A stretch of 64,000 nt of DNA from Candidatus Hydrogenedentota bacterium (GCA_013359265.1 JABWCD010000011.1:62001-126000), one strand, 5' to 3'; shown: positions 26,903-37,781, counted from the first letter of the stretch. The notes: generated by a model from the sequence alone, not told the origin. Translations and numbers: made by a program.

Positions 26903-26931
26903 TTGCTCGCAAACCTCGGCGCGCGTAAAAT
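26903..26931 (+). promoter_or_regulatory. predicted promoter giving a leaderless transcript
   Basis: TTGCTC at 26903-26908, a 17-base spacer and TAAAAT at 26926-26931. The ATG of the DUF433 gene starts only seven bases after the -10 (six-base gap), which is where transcription should begin, and no Shine-Dalgarno is present. Confidence 0.5.
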
Positions 26932-26937
26932 TCCTCT

Positions 26938-27159
26938 ATGGTTTCTGAGCACTTGTTATCACGCACCACCTATAACCCGGAAATCTGCCACGGGAAGCCG
27001 TGTATTCGCGGCATGCGCTATCCCGTTGAATCAATAATGGAGTACCTGAGCGGAGGCGAGGAGATCGAAACTCATCTTGCTACTTTTCCCGATCTTGAGC
27101 GATATGATTTACTCGCCTGTATTGAGTTTTCGCGACGGTACGGATCGAACAAGGCGTAG
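26938..27159 (+). CDS. DUF433 (VapB45-like antitoxin) family protein
   Basis: 73 residues with the family pattern ICHGKPCIRGMRYPVESI, then the helical region ending in a short basic tail. DUF433 proteins are DNA-binding antitoxin-like proteins, usually paired with a PIN-like DUF5615 toxin. Here the next gene, seven bases downstream, is a helix-turn-helix protein instead and no toxin is seen. It is probably the first gene of a three-gene unit that includes the phosphodiesterase. The start lies immediately after a consensus-like -10, suggesting leaderless translation. Confidence 0.82.
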   Translation: MVSEHLLSRTTYNPEICHGKPCIRGMRYPVESIMEYLSGGEEIETHLATFPDLERYDLLACIEFSRRYGSNKA

Positions 27160-27166
27160 CTCACAC

Positions 27167-27433
27167 ATGAAACACATTGAGTATCATTCCAATCTTGCGG
27201 TTCCTCCCGGCGAATATGTCGATGAAGTGTTGAGTGACTTGGGGATGACGAAGCACGAACTCGCGCGGCGCATGGGATGGACTGTGTCAAGACTCGATGC
27301 GCTTGTCGAGGGTAGTGCGCCAATCGAGGCCGAGACCGCTGCCTTACTGGAAAGCATTCTCAAGGTTCCGGCCCACATTTGGACGGGGCTAGAGAAAGAG
27401 TATCGTTTCGTGTTGGCGCTGAAAAAGCACTGA
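27167..27433 (+). CDS. HigA/XRE-like helix-turn-helix protein
   Basis: 88 residues. HSNLAVPPGEYVDEVLSDLG followed by MTKHELARRMG and SRLDALVEG has the layout of HigA-type antitoxins with a central helix-turn-helix. No HigB-type toxin gene is adjacent on either side. It starts seven bases after the DUF433 gene and ends eight bases before the phosphodiesterase start, so it is probably co-transcribed with both. ATG 27167 is preferred over an upstream in-frame ATG inside the DUF433 gene. Confidence 0.78.
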   Translation: MKHIEYHSNLAVPPGEYVDEVLSDLGMTKHELARRMGWTVSRLDALVEGSAPIEAETAALLESILKVPAHIWTGLEKEYRFVLALKKH

Positions 27434-27441
27434 GCGCGACG

Positions 27442-28797
27442 ATGCCGCCCCGCGTCCTTGTCATCGGCCTTGACTGCGCGGCGCCGCGATTTGTCTTCGG
27501 GCCGGACGCGTTCGATCTCCCGAACCTCCGCGCGCTCATGGAGCGCGGCTGCTGCGGCCCGCTCGAAAGCTGCCACCCGCCGATCACCGTGCCTGCGTGG
27601 GCTTGCATGACCACCGGCAGGGACCCTGGCGAGCTTGGCTGCTACGGGTTTCGCAATCGCGTCGATCGTTCGTACAACGAAATGGTCACCGCGAACGGAT
27701 CGTCGATCCGCGAGCCGCGCGTGTGGGACGACCTCTCGCGGCACGGCAAACAGTGCATCGTCCTGGGCGTGCCGCAAACGTATCCGCCCAAACCGTTGAA
27801 CGGCTTTCTCGTCTCCGGCATCGACACGCCCGACGTCACCGTCGACTACACCTACCCAAAGTCGTTGAAGCGCGAGATCGAACGCGCGTGCGGCGAGTAC
27901 ATCCCGGACGTGCGCGACTTCCGCACCGACGATAAGTCAAGCCTACTCGCGCGCATCTACGCGCTTATGGAGAACCGCTTCGCCGTTGCGCGATACCTGA
28001 TGAAAGCCAGGCCGTGGGATTTTTTCATGATGGTCGAGATGGGCGTCGACCGCCTGCACCACGGTTTCTGGAAGTACTGCGATCCATCGCACCCGAAGCA
28101 CGTCCCCGGCAATCCATTCGAACACGCGTTCCGTGATTTCTATTCCGCCGTCGACACGCAAATCGGCCAACTGCTCGCCGTCGCGGGCGAGAACGTCACG
28201 ACGATCGTCGTCTCCGATCACGGCGCGAAGGCAATGCGCGGCGGACTCCGCATTAACCAATGGCTCATCGACAACGGCTATCTATGGTTAAAGGGACCTG
28301 TTGCGCCTGGCACGCGCCTCGAAGATTGCGCGATCGATTGGGCGAACACGCGCGCGTGGAGTTCCGGCGGTTACTACGCGCGCATCTTCCTGAATGTGAT
28401 AGATCGCGAGCCGGAAGGATGCATCCCGCAATCGGACTACGAAAACTTGCGCGATGAAATCGCGGCAGGCATTCGCTCGATTGCCGGACAGAATGACGGG
28501 CCGATTCACAACATCGTGCTGAAACCAGAGGAAGTCTATCGAAAAGTCACCGGCATCGCGCCCGATCTCATTGTCTATCCCGACGATCTCAACTGGCGCG
28601 CCATCGGCACGGTCGGACACGATTCCATCTACGCCGATGAAAACGACACCGGCCCCGACGACGCCAACCATGATTACAATGGCATCTTTATTTGCGGCGA
28701 TCGCTCGATTGCGCGGCCACATACAATTTTCGAAATGGCGTCGCTGCTGCCCTCAACAATGGGCATCGCAGTAACCAGCACGGCTAGTGTAATTTAA
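27442..28797 (+). CDS. type I phosphodiesterase/nucleotide pyrophosphatase family protein
   Basis: 451 residues of the alkaline phosphatase superfamily. VLVIGLDCAAPRF at 5-17 carries the first metal ligand (Asp11). The nucleophile is probably Thr49 in ITVPAWACMTTGRDPG, and TIVVSDHGAKAM carries the second metal pair. Family members split phosphodiester or pyrophosphate bonds with two zinc ions. There is no signal peptide, so it is probably cytoplasmic. The substrate is unknown. The start is eight bases after the HigA-like gene, suggesting an operon. Confidence 0.82.
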   Translation: MPPRVLVIGLDCAAPRFVFGPDAFDLPNLRALMERGCCGPLESCHPPITVPAWACMTTGRDPGELGCYGFRNRVDRSYNEMVTANGSSIREPRVWDDLSRHGKQCIVLGVPQTYPPKPLNGFLVSGIDTPDVTVDYTYPKSLKREIERACGEYIPDVRDFRTDDKSSLLARIYALMENRFAVARYLMKARPWDFFMMVEMGVDRLHHGFWKYCDPSHPKHVPGNPFEHAFRDFYSAVDTQIGQLLAVAGENVTTIVVSDHGAKAMRGGLRINQWLIDNGYLWLKGPVAPGTRLEDCAIDWANTRAWSSGGYYARIFLNVIDREPEGCIPQSDYENLRDEIAAGIRSIAGQNDGPIHNIVLKPEEVYRKVTGIAPDLIVYPDDLNWRAIGTVGHDSIYADENDTGPDDANHDYNGIFICGDRSIARPHTIFEMASLLPSTMGIAVTSTASVI

Positions 28798-28850
28798 GAA
28801 ATGCCGTAGCAGGTATGTCCCGTAGGTTTCCGTGCAAATCGAGTGTGCGA

Positions 28851-28886
28851 TTACGATTACGAGCACGATTACGAGCACGAGCACGA
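28851..28886. repeat. hexamer array, TTACGA/GCACGA units
   Basis: Six units in the order TTACGA, TTACGA, GCACGA, TTACGA, GCACGA, GCACGA, the reverse complement of the TCGTAA/TCGTGC arrays at 21.1 and 59.9 kb. It lies between the convergent phosphodiesterase and ribulokinase genes. Confidence 0.82.
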
Positions 28887-28963
28887 AAACGCAGCTACGT
28901 AGTATCTCAAATTGCTTTAGTACGTGTAGGACTGGTACCTACGATGAGTCCTATGCGACCTGT

Positions 28964-30634
28964 TCATCCATGCACGCTGTGCCGCACCGCCTTCAATTCC
29001 TTCATCGCGGCGTCTCCGCCTTTGAGGCCGAAGAGGTCATGCAGGCGACGGTAGATGGCGTAGATCTTCTCGTACGCTGCGTGTGCATCTTTGTTGGGTT
29101 TGTACACGGTGTCGCGCAGGCGGGCCATTTTCTTAGCGGCGGCGGTGATGTCTGCGTAACCGCCGGCTTCGACGCCGGCCGCCACGGCGCCCCACATCGC
29201 GGAGCCGAGCGCTACTGTTTGGTCGCTTGCGCTGATCTTAATCTCTCGGTTCGTTACGTCCGCGAAGATCTGCATGAGTAGCGGGTTCTTTCCGGGCAAT
29301 CCGCCGCATGCATACAGCTCCGTAATGGGTACGCCGCCGGCTTCGAGTTGCTTGATGATCGTGTAGGTGCCGAACGCGGTGCTCTCGAGAATGGCGCGGT
29401 ACATTTCCGCGGGTGTTGTCGATAGCGTCATGCCGATCATCAGGCCGCTGAGATCCGCATCGACGAGAATGCAGCGGTTGCCGTTCCACCAGTCGAGACA
29501 CACCACGCCTGACTCACCAACCTTCAGCTTCGCCGCTTCCCGGCCGAGGTAACCGTGCACGTCGAGTCCTGCTTTCTTCGCATCGTCGTACACGCTCGCA
29601 GGCACGCAGTTGTCCACAAACCACGCAAAGATATCGCCGACGGCGCTCTGCCCCGCTTCGAATCCGTAGTAACCGGGGAGGATTCCGTCCTTCACGACGC
29701 CGCACATGCCCTCGACTATCTTCTTCTCCGTGCCGCAGACCATGTGACACAGGCTCGTGCCCATGATCATCACCATCTTGCCCGCTTCGGTAACGGTCGC
29801 TGCAGGCACGGCGACGTGCGCATCGACGCCACCCGTGGCGACCGCTGTCCCCGGTTTCAATCCCAGCTTCTTCGCCACTTCCGGCAGCAGGCCGCCCGCG
29901 CGGACCCCCGCAGGATAAATGTCGCTGCGCAACTTCTCGGCGACGATGTTCTCGAAGCGCGGGTCGAGCGCCTTGAAGTACTCGTTGCCGGGGTATCCTT
30001 CGTCCCACATCGCCTTGTACCCCGCGACGCATGCGTTACGCTTTTCCTCGCCGCAGAGTTGGAGGACGATCCAGTCGCCCGCTTCGATCAAACGGTCCGC
30101 TGCCGCGTAGACCTCGGGCGCCTCGTCCAATATCTGCAACGCCTTCGGGAAGAACCACTCGCTCGAAATCTTCCCGCCGTACCGCGCCAAGAAGTCTTCG
30201 CCACGCAGCGCCGCGACCTCATTCACCTTGTCCGCTTCCGGCTGGGCGGCGTGGTGTTTCCATAGCTTGACCCACGCATGCGGATTGGACTCCCATTCCT
30301 TCTTCATGCACAGCGGCGTGCCAGCCTTGTCGATCGGCAACATCGTACACGCCGTAAAGTCCGTGCCGATGCCAATCACGTCGTCCCCGCTGACACCCGC
30401 TTCCTTCAATGCGCGCGGAATCACCTTCTCCATCACGGTGAGGTAGTCGCGCGGATTCTGCAACGCCCAGTCGGGCGGGAGTTTCTTGCCTGTGGTCGGC
30501 AGCGTGTCGTCAATCACGACATCGGGATACCGCTCGACCGCGGTTGCGACTTCTTCCCCGTTGTCCACGGCGACGACCAGCGCGCGCGCCGATTCGGTCC
30601 CATAATCCAACCCCAAGACATACTTCCGCGCCAT
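28964..30634 (-). CDS. araB: ribulokinase
   Basis: 556 residues, the usual length for AraB of the FGGY kinase family. It phosphorylates L-ribulose (and other ketopentoses) with ATP in the cytoplasm. The N-terminal phosphate motif is LGLDYGTESARALV, the substrate motif TDFTACTMLP is typical of ribulokinases, and ELYACGGLPGKNPLL near the C-terminus belongs to the second FGGY signature. AAGGGGG precedes ATG on the minus strand. No araA or araD gene is adjacent, so the pathway is dispersed or the gene is used for another pentulose. The DUF1573 gene lies 27 bases upstream on the same strand. Confidence 0.92.
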   Translation of the reverse strand: MARKYVLGLDYGTESARALVVAVDNGEEVATAVERYPDVVIDDTLPTTGKKLPPDWALQNPRDYLTVMEKVIPRALKEAGVSGDDVIGIGTDFTACTMLPIDKAGTPLCMKKEWESNPHAWVKLWKHHAAQPEADKVNEVAALRGEDFLARYGGKISSEWFFPKALQILDEAPEVYAAADRLIEAGDWIVLQLCGEEKRNACVAGYKAMWDEGYPGNEYFKALDPRFENIVAEKLRSDIYPAGVRAGGLLPEVAKKLGLKPGTAVATGGVDAHVAVPAATVTEAGKMVMIMGTSLCHMVCGTEKKIVEGMCGVVKDGILPGYYGFEAGQSAVGDIFAWFVDNCVPASVYDDAKKAGLDVHGYLGREAAKLKVGESGVVCLDWWNGNRCILVDADLSGLMIGMTLSTTPAEMYRAILESTAFGTYTIIKQLEAGGVPITELYACGGLPGKNPLLMQIFADVTNREIKISASDQTVALGSAMWGAVAAGVEAGGYADITAAAKKMARLRDTVYKPNKDAHAAYEKIYAIYRRLHDLFGLKGGDAAMKELKAVRHSVHG

Positions 30635-30661
30635 GCGTGCCCCCTTGCGTTTTGAATGGAT

Positions 30662-31678
30662 TTACGGTGCGGCGATGTTCGAGACGGCGGCCGCGCTGGC
30701 CGCGCCCAAATCGCGCTGATAAATCGTGAACACGGTCTGTTTGCCCAGATTTCCGTCAAACTCGAACGACAAGAACCCGCGCATCGTCAGCCGGTCGGCG
30801 GAGCGCACAAACGTGACTGACAAGGTCTGTTCCGCCGCCGGTTCCTTCGGCAGCGCGACATCGCGAATCGTACACACCTTCGGCGTGACCGACTTGATCG
30901 TGAACGGATTGCCCTTGGTGCTCTTCAACGTGATGGCCACGGTTGCTTCGTCCTTGCCCGGATCGAACTTTACGGTAATCGGCGCGGGCGTGATTTGAAT
31001 CGCAGGGATCACGTTTACCGTTACCGTCAGGTTCTGAACGCCTTTGCCGTCCTTTTCGAATTCAAGCTCCGCGAGCACGGGCCGCCTGCCCGCAGGCAGC
31101 GGGTTTGTCGACTGCACGACCAACACGTGGTCGGCGCCGTTCTCCGGCCCTTCGATCGCGACAGAGACATCGCGCGTACGCGTTTTGACGCCCAGCACCT
31201 CTAAGCCTTCGACCCCCGCGGCGATGCGCAACGGAATCCGCGCATTGAGCGGGTCGCCCTGCCCGATCTCCACGGCCAGGTCCTCGGCGGCCGCTTCGAT
31301 ATACGGCGCGAAGGTGACCGACGACGTAAACACCAACGGTTCCGCCAACGGCGGATCCGTCACGATGCGAATGCTCTTCTTGCTCGTGCCCGCGCTAGTC
31401 CCGGACACCTCGTACGTCACTTCCCCGCGCGCCCCCGGCGCGATCGGGTCCTTTGAGGGAACCGCCGTCGTGCATTGGCACGTGGACTTCGCGTCCGTAA
31501 TCGTGAACGGCACGGTCCCCGTATTCTCCACGTAGAACGTGCCCTTGACCTTGGTCCCCGCGAACACGGTCCCGTGGTCCTTGCCCGCCTCGACGAGCTT
31601 CGCCTGCGGCGCGTCCGCCGCCCAGGCAGCCGTCAAGACCATCCACACACCGGCAACAAGCGTTGAAAATACTCGCAT
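30662..31678 (-). CDS. exported DUF1573 domain protein
   Basis: 338 residues with a signal peptide (TLVAGVWMVLTAAWAADA). The DUF1573 Ig-like domain is at about 30-125: DHGTVFAGTKVKGTFYVENT and TDAKSTCQCTTA carry the paired cysteines and the proline-rich turn. Two further beta domains follow to the C-terminus (PAPITVKFDPGKDEATVAIT). Such proteins are periplasmic or surface proteins of unknown function. It precedes araB with a 27-base gap and may be in the same transcript. Confidence 0.82.
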   Translation of the reverse strand: MRVFSTLVAGVWMVLTAAWAADAPQAKLVEAGKDHGTVFAGTKVKGTFYVENTGTVPFTITDAKSTCQCTTAVPSKDPIAPGARGEVTYEVSGTSAGTSKKSIRIVTDPPLAEPLVFTSSVTFAPYIEAAAEDLAVEIGQGDPLNARIPLRIAAGVEGLEVLGVKTRTRDVSVAIEGPENGADHVLVVQSTNPLPAGRRPVLAELEFEKDGKGVQNLTVTVNVIPAIQITPAPITVKFDPGKDEATVAITLKSTKGNPFTIKSVTPKVCTIRDVALPKEPAAEQTLSVTFVRSADRLTMRGFLSFEFDGNLGKQTVFTIYQRDLGAASAAAVSNIAAP

Positions 31679-31809
31679 CGTTGGTCGCAGCCTCGTTACA
31701 CAGCGTCCACACCCGGACGCACTTGGCCATCAGTATAGCCAACACAATCCATACCTGCACCCCGGGCAACGAAGCCGAAGGGCAAGACAACGGAGAGGTG
31801 CTGCCGCAC

Positions 31810-32370
31810 CTACCGGAGCGCCTCTTGGAGCAGCATATCTAGCTCGGTTGAAAGTTGGAGGTGAGTGGCCAATTCTCCAAGCAGATCCAAGGAAACCGTT
31901 CGCTGCCGTTGCAGTACGTGGACGGCGTCGTGCCACGATTTTTCGCTGCCCATTGTCCACCAGATCAGCTTCGACATAATGCAATCTTCGACCGAGGCAA
32001 TGGGAACGACGACTCCCGGGAAAATCTCCCGTTTGACACAGCGCTCCAATTCACCGGGCACGATCTGCTTTGCGTGGAAGTCCACTTTGAAATACGTTTG
32101 CTTATCGAGCGCTTGAAACATTCCATGGGACGCGAGCGCCCCGCGCGATGATTCGAGATCGATGTCGAACGAGTCTTCCAGTTCCGCCACAATGGCGGGT
32201 AAATCGCGATGACCGGATGGCAGCATGACGGAGAAATCAACGTCGATGGTGAGTCTCGGTACGCCGTAGTAAGACGAAACTACGCCGCCCGTCACGTGAT
32301 GTTTGATCGACAAACGGCGTAAGGCGGACGAAATACGAAGGATCGTCTTGCCGATCTTATTGTCGTCCAT
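31810..32370 (-). CDS. nucleotidyltransferase-fold protein (AbiEii/DUF6036-like)
   Basis: 186 residues from ATG 32370. HHVTGGVVSSYYGVPRLTID followed by VDFSV has the Gly-Gly helix and the DxD metal motif (Asp43, Asp45) of minimal nucleotidyltransferases, as in AbiEii-type toxins. The rest (SVEDCIMSKLIWW, then SWHDAVHVLQRQ) matches the helical half of that group. It overlaps the upstream 95-aa gene by 14 bases, an arrangement common in toxin-antitoxin or small abortive-infection modules. Which partner is inhibitory cannot be told. There is no signal peptide. Confidence 0.75.
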   Translation of the reverse strand: MDDNKIGKTILRISSALRRLSIKHHVTGGVVSSYYGVPRLTIDVDFSVMLPSGHRDLPAIVAELEDSFDIDLESSRGALASHGMFQALDKQTYFKVDFHAKQIVPGELERCVKREIFPGVVVPIASVEDCIMSKLIWWTMGSEKSWHDAVHVLQRQRTVSLDLLGELATHLQLSTELDMLLQEALR

Positions 32371-32644
32371 CGGCAGCTTCGATCCGATCGAGCATGCGCA
32401 GGGCCGCGGGGTCAGCCGCGTAAAAGCGCCGGGCGACGGCAATGCGGAGCGCCTTTCCGCTCAACGATGGGCTTTCCTGACGAAGTTGAAGGGCGTACAT
32501 CGCCTTGACCGAGTCGATCATGTCCTGCACTTGCAGCAACGCAAAGTAGGGCGGGCGCTGATCAAGGGCTTCCAAATACTTGCGGTCGACATAGCTCAAT
32601 TTCGATCGGCTATCCGCCCGCTGAATCGTATCGTCCGTGTTCAT
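32357..32644 (-). CDS. small partner protein of the nucleotidyltransferase
   Basis: 95 residues, charged and helical (DMIDSVKAMYALQLRQESPS, GKALRIAVARRFYAAD). The family is not named with certainty, but small helical proteins containing the motif PSLSxxxLRxxVARRFY are often encoded just upstream of AbiEii-like nucleotidyltransferases. It overlaps that gene by 14 bases. A TAGACT hexamer lies six bases before the ATG on the minus strand and no Shine-Dalgarno is visible, suggesting leaderless expression. Confidence 0.65.
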   Translation of the reverse strand: MNTDDTIQRADSRSKLSYVDRKYLEALDQRPPYFALLQVQDMIDSVKAMYALQLRQESPSLSGKALRIAVARRFYAADPAALRMLDRIEAADGRQ

Positions 32645-32798
32645 TGCATAAGTCTAGCATGAAGCCGTCGCGCCGCGCTCCCGGCCTCGTTTCTGGATCC
32701 TGCTTGGGAATGCCGCCAGAGCAATCACGCTTAATTAAGAAGTAAACAGCGCACATCGAACAAAAGCGCCGCTGTCATGGCGCACTCCAAGGCACAGC

Positions 32799-35007
<2,209 letters not shown>

Positions 35008-35021
<14 letters not shown>

Positions 35022-35532
35022 GTGCGCTCTCCTTCATCAGATCGCTCAGCGCCTTTTTCGCGCGATTCAGCTTCACCCCGACGTTGCTTTCCGAGATGCC
35101 CAATATTTCGGCCATCTCCCGATAACTCAGGTCATCGAGGTACAGCAGCACCAGCGCAGCATCGGCCTTTGGTAGCTGGTGTATTGCTTTGTAGAGCTGC
35201 TCGACGGTATCTCGATGCTGAACTTGATCGGCGCTGTTGGACCCCACCGTTGCCGAGTGCACTTCGAGAAGTGGTTGCTGAGTCAGGCGCCGCGGCTTGT
35301 CTTTTCTGTGCCAATTCATCGCGGTGTTCAATGCGATGCGATAGAACCATGTCGCCGCGCTTGCGCGGTGCTCGAACGTCGGTAAGGAGCGCCACGCCTG
35401 GAGCAGAATCTCCTGCGCCAGGTCCTGGCAGTCCTCGGCGGTGAGGGTGTAGGCGCGCGCGACCTTCATGACGGAGGGGCCATGTTCGTTGAGCCAGTTC
35501 ATGAACAGGGCCTTTTGGTCTTCGTCGCGCAA
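35008..35532 (-). CDS. ECF-type RNA polymerase sigma factor
   Basis: 174 residues from a TTG start at 35532 (LRDEDQKALF), preceded by GAGGTG; an ATG at 35628 in the same frame gives an untypical hydrophobic N-terminus. Region 2 is CQDLAQEILLQAWRSLPTF with ATWFYRIALNTAMNW, and region 4 is LPKADAALVLLYLDDLSYRE followed by MAEILGISESNVGVKLNRAK, the DNA-reading helix-turn-helix. There is no C-terminal extension. Its stop overlaps the start of the membrane/beta-lactamase-fold gene by 14 bases, suggesting that protein is its regulator. The MOSC gene starts divergently at 35717. Confidence 0.9.
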
Positions 35533-35716
35533 CGCAGCACCTCGTTCCAAATGTATTGGTAACCCGAATCGGAGTTTACTTACAAAGAGTATCCCGCAGA
35601 CGAACAAAAGCGGGCGGGCGGATGTCATCGTAACCAGAGTGTAGGCTCAGGTTGCAGTTGTTCGCTATACTCAGCCCCGAGCGAGGCGGCGATATGCACG
35701 AGGCGGGTCGAATCCA

Positions 35717-36859
35717 ATGAACGTGGGCATTGTTCGAGAGGTGTGGCGTTACCCGGTGAAGTCGATGGGTGGCGAGAGGATGGAAGCGTGCGAAGTCACG
35801 CAAAGCGGATTGGCCGGTGATAGGGGATGGGCGTTGCGGGATGAGGCATCGCGGGAGATTCGCGGGGGGAAGAAATGGCCGGCGCTGATGCAGTGCCAGG
35901 CAGGGTACGTCGGGGGAGGGACAGACACCGAAGCGGTGATGGTCTCCGTTGTGGAAGGCGTTGTGGAAGGGACAGACACCGAGTTTCGCTCCGCCGAGCC
36001 TCCGCAAAAGTCGGTGTCAGTCCCCGTGCCCGCAGAGCCTTCGCAGAAGTCGGTGTCAGTCCCCGTGCCCGCCGAGCCTCCGCGAAAGTCGGTGTCAGTC
36101 CCCGTGCCCGCAGAGCCTTCGCAAAAGTCGGCGTCAGTCCCCATGAGTAATCATGTTTCGATTCGCTTTCCGGATGGGTCGGTGATCGCCAGCGATGATG
36201 CAAACGCGAATGACCGTCTGTCGGAGTTTCTCGGTGCGCGGGTGTCATTGTGGCCGGTGCAGCCTGCGAGCGATAAGGCGCATTACCGGCGCAGACAGCC
36301 GGGCGCGTCGGTTGTGGGATGGATGGGCAGGTCGAAGACGTTCCGGCGCGTGTTGCAGGCGGTCGCGCCGTATACGCCGCTGAACGCGCAGTTGCGCGGT
36401 GAGTTCAGCCGGGAAGCGGACGAACCGATTCCGGACTTGGCCGAATTGCCCGGCGAACTCTTCGAGTTTGCAACGCCGCCGGGGACGTATTTCGACGCGT
36501 TTCCGATTCACCTGCTGACGACGGCGTCACTCGATGCGATGAGGAAGGTGAACCCGGAAGCGGCGTGGGACGCCCGCCGGTTCCGTCCGAATTTATTGAT
36601 CGAGACCGCGCCGGGGATTGAGGGGCTTGTCGAGCGTGAGTGGGGCGGCCGCACGATTCGTATCGGCGGCGTCGAGTTGCAGTGCACAATTCCGACGGTG
36701 CGTTGCGGGATGACGATGCACGCGCAGGACGGGTTGCCGAAGGACCCGTCGATATTGCGATCGATCGTCCGCGATGCCGCGCAGAATTTCGGCATCTACG
36801 CGACGGTTGTTGACGGGGGTAGGGTGCAAGTGGGTGATAGTGTGGAGATCATTTCCTGA
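35717..36859 (+). CDS. MOSC domain protein with internal tandem repeat insertion
   Basis: 380 residues. The N-terminal MOSC beta-barrel (EVWRYPVKSMGGERMEACEV) is at 1-75 and the MOSC core is at about 190-380, with the probable molybdenum-ligand cysteine Cys330 in TVRCGMTMHAQDG, as in YcbX/mARC-type enzymes that reduce N-hydroxylated compounds. Between the domains, residues 93-144 are four 13-residue repeats of the type PAEPSQKSVSVPV that look foreign to the family. No ferredoxin domain is fused, so a separate electron donor would be needed. It is divergent from the ECF sigma gene. Confidence 0.82.
   Translation: MNVGIVREVWRYPVKSMGGERMEACEVTQSGLAGDRGWALRDEASREIRGGKKWPALMQCQAGYVGGGTDTEAVMVSVVEGVVEGTDTEFRSAEPPQKSVSVPVPAEPSQKSVSVPVPAEPPRKSVSVPVPAEPSQKSASVPMSNHVSIRFPDGSVIASDDANANDRLSEFLGARVSLWPVQPASDKAHYRRRQPGASVVGWMGRSKTFRRVLQAVAPYTPLNAQLRGEFSREADEPIPDLAELPGELFEFATPPGTYFDAFPIHLLTTASLDAMRKVNPEAAWDARRFRPNLLIETAPGIEGLVEREWGGRTIRIGGVELQCTIPTVRCGMTMHAQDGLPKDPSILRSIVRDAAQNFGIYATVVDGGRVQVGDSVEIIS
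35993..36148. repeat. 39-bp in-frame tandem repeat, four units
   Basis: Units of 39 bases start at 35993, 36032, 36071 and 36110; the last is diverged at its end. Each contains AAGTCGGTGTCAGTCCCCGT, and the upstream flank carries GGGACAGACACCGA twice (about 35920 and 35970), which is close to an inverted form of the same core. The length is a multiple of three, so copy-number changes keep the MOSC reading frame. Confidence 0.9.
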
Positions 36860-36887
36860 GGGATCAAAGCAGAGCTTTTCAAGAGCG

Positions 36888-36939
36888 CGTTACCAATTGG
36901 AAATTTGGTAACGAGAATGTAGGTGGAAACTTGGTAACG
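36888..36939. repeat. inverted plus direct repeat of TTGGTAACG after the MOSC gene
   Basis: CGTTACCAA (36888-36896) pairs perfectly with TTGGTAACG at 36905-36913, and the same nonamer recurs at 36931-36939, so two alternative hairpins are possible 30-80 bases after the MOSC stop. There is no T-run, so intrinsic termination is unlikely. Confidence 0.6.
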
Positions 36940-36995
36940 CACGAGCACGATAGAGCGGTCACGCCGTCCGTTTCGATTGAATGCGAATGCTGTGT

Positions 36996-37667
36996 CTATA
37001 ACGGTTTAATTTTGATGTTGCGCCAGGCGACTTCGTAGGGCCCCTTGTCGCCGACGCCGTGGACCTGGAGGCCGATGAAGCCTTTCGGGTGCGACGCGAG
37101 TTTCGCTTCGTCGACGAGGTCTTCTATCTGCTGGCCGTTAATCCAGGTTTGGATGCGCGGGCCCTGCGCGACGACGCGGTAGCTGTTCCATTCGCCTACT
37201 TTGAAGGCCTTGTGCAGATCGCGCGTGCCGTCCGGCGACATCCATCCGCCGCACGCTTCGCCGTAAACGTAGCCGGAATCGGAGCCGTCCGCACCGCCCG
37301 CGGCGATTTCCACCTGCGGGCCGTTCACGCGTCCGAATTTCTCGCCGCCTTCCGGCGCTTTGGTCTGCGAGCGAATTTGCACGCCGGAATTGAGTTCGGG
37401 GTTGAACAGTTTTACGTCGAACATCAGCTCGAAGTCGCCGTAGTCCTTCTCGGTGCACAGGAACGAATTCGGGCTGTTCTTCTCGGATCGGCCCACGATC
37501 GTCCCGTCTTCGACGCGGTACGTTGCCAGGCCGTTCTTCTGAATCCACCCGTTCAAGGTTTTGCCGTCGAACAAAGTAATCCAGGCGCCGGTCGTGCCTG
37601 AGGTCGCGCAGCCCAGGCCAAGAGAGATGAGCAATACGAGTGTAGCGGCTATCGCTTTGTGACTCAT
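36996..37667 (-). CDS. DUF1080 (3-keto-disaccharide hydrolase-like) lipoprotein
   Basis: 223 residues. A lipoprotein signal ends at Cys20 (LISLGLGCAT). The whole mature protein is one DUF1080 concanavalin-like beta-sandwich: WITLFDGKTLNGWIQ, SFLCTEKDYGDFELMFDVKL, NSGVQIRSQT and FIGLQVHG are the family's landmarks. Members bind or cleave glycans, some as 3-keto-glycoside hydrolases; the catalytic status here is unknown. AAGGA lies upstream of the ATG on the minus strand. It is probably monocistronic, divergent from the winged-helix gene. Confidence 0.88.
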   Translation of the reverse strand: MSHKAIAATLVLLISLGLGCATSGTTGAWITLFDGKTLNGWIQKNGLATYRVEDGTIVGRSEKNSPNSFLCTEKDYGDFELMFDVKLFNPELNSGVQIRSQTKAPEGGEKFGRVNGPQVEIAAGGADGSDSGYVYGEACGGWMSPDGTRDLHKAFKVGEWNSYRVVAQGPRIQTWINGQQIEDLVDEAKLASHPKGFIGLQVHGVGDKGPYEVAWRNIKIKPL

Positions 37668-37781
37668 TATGTGTGGTCCTTCCGTAAGGTTTTACCCATA
37701 AGTACTGGTCATGACCCTTCATACAGTTTACACCTCCCGGACGGCAGAACTAAATCTACGCGAAGGTGGGTGTGCAGCGTT

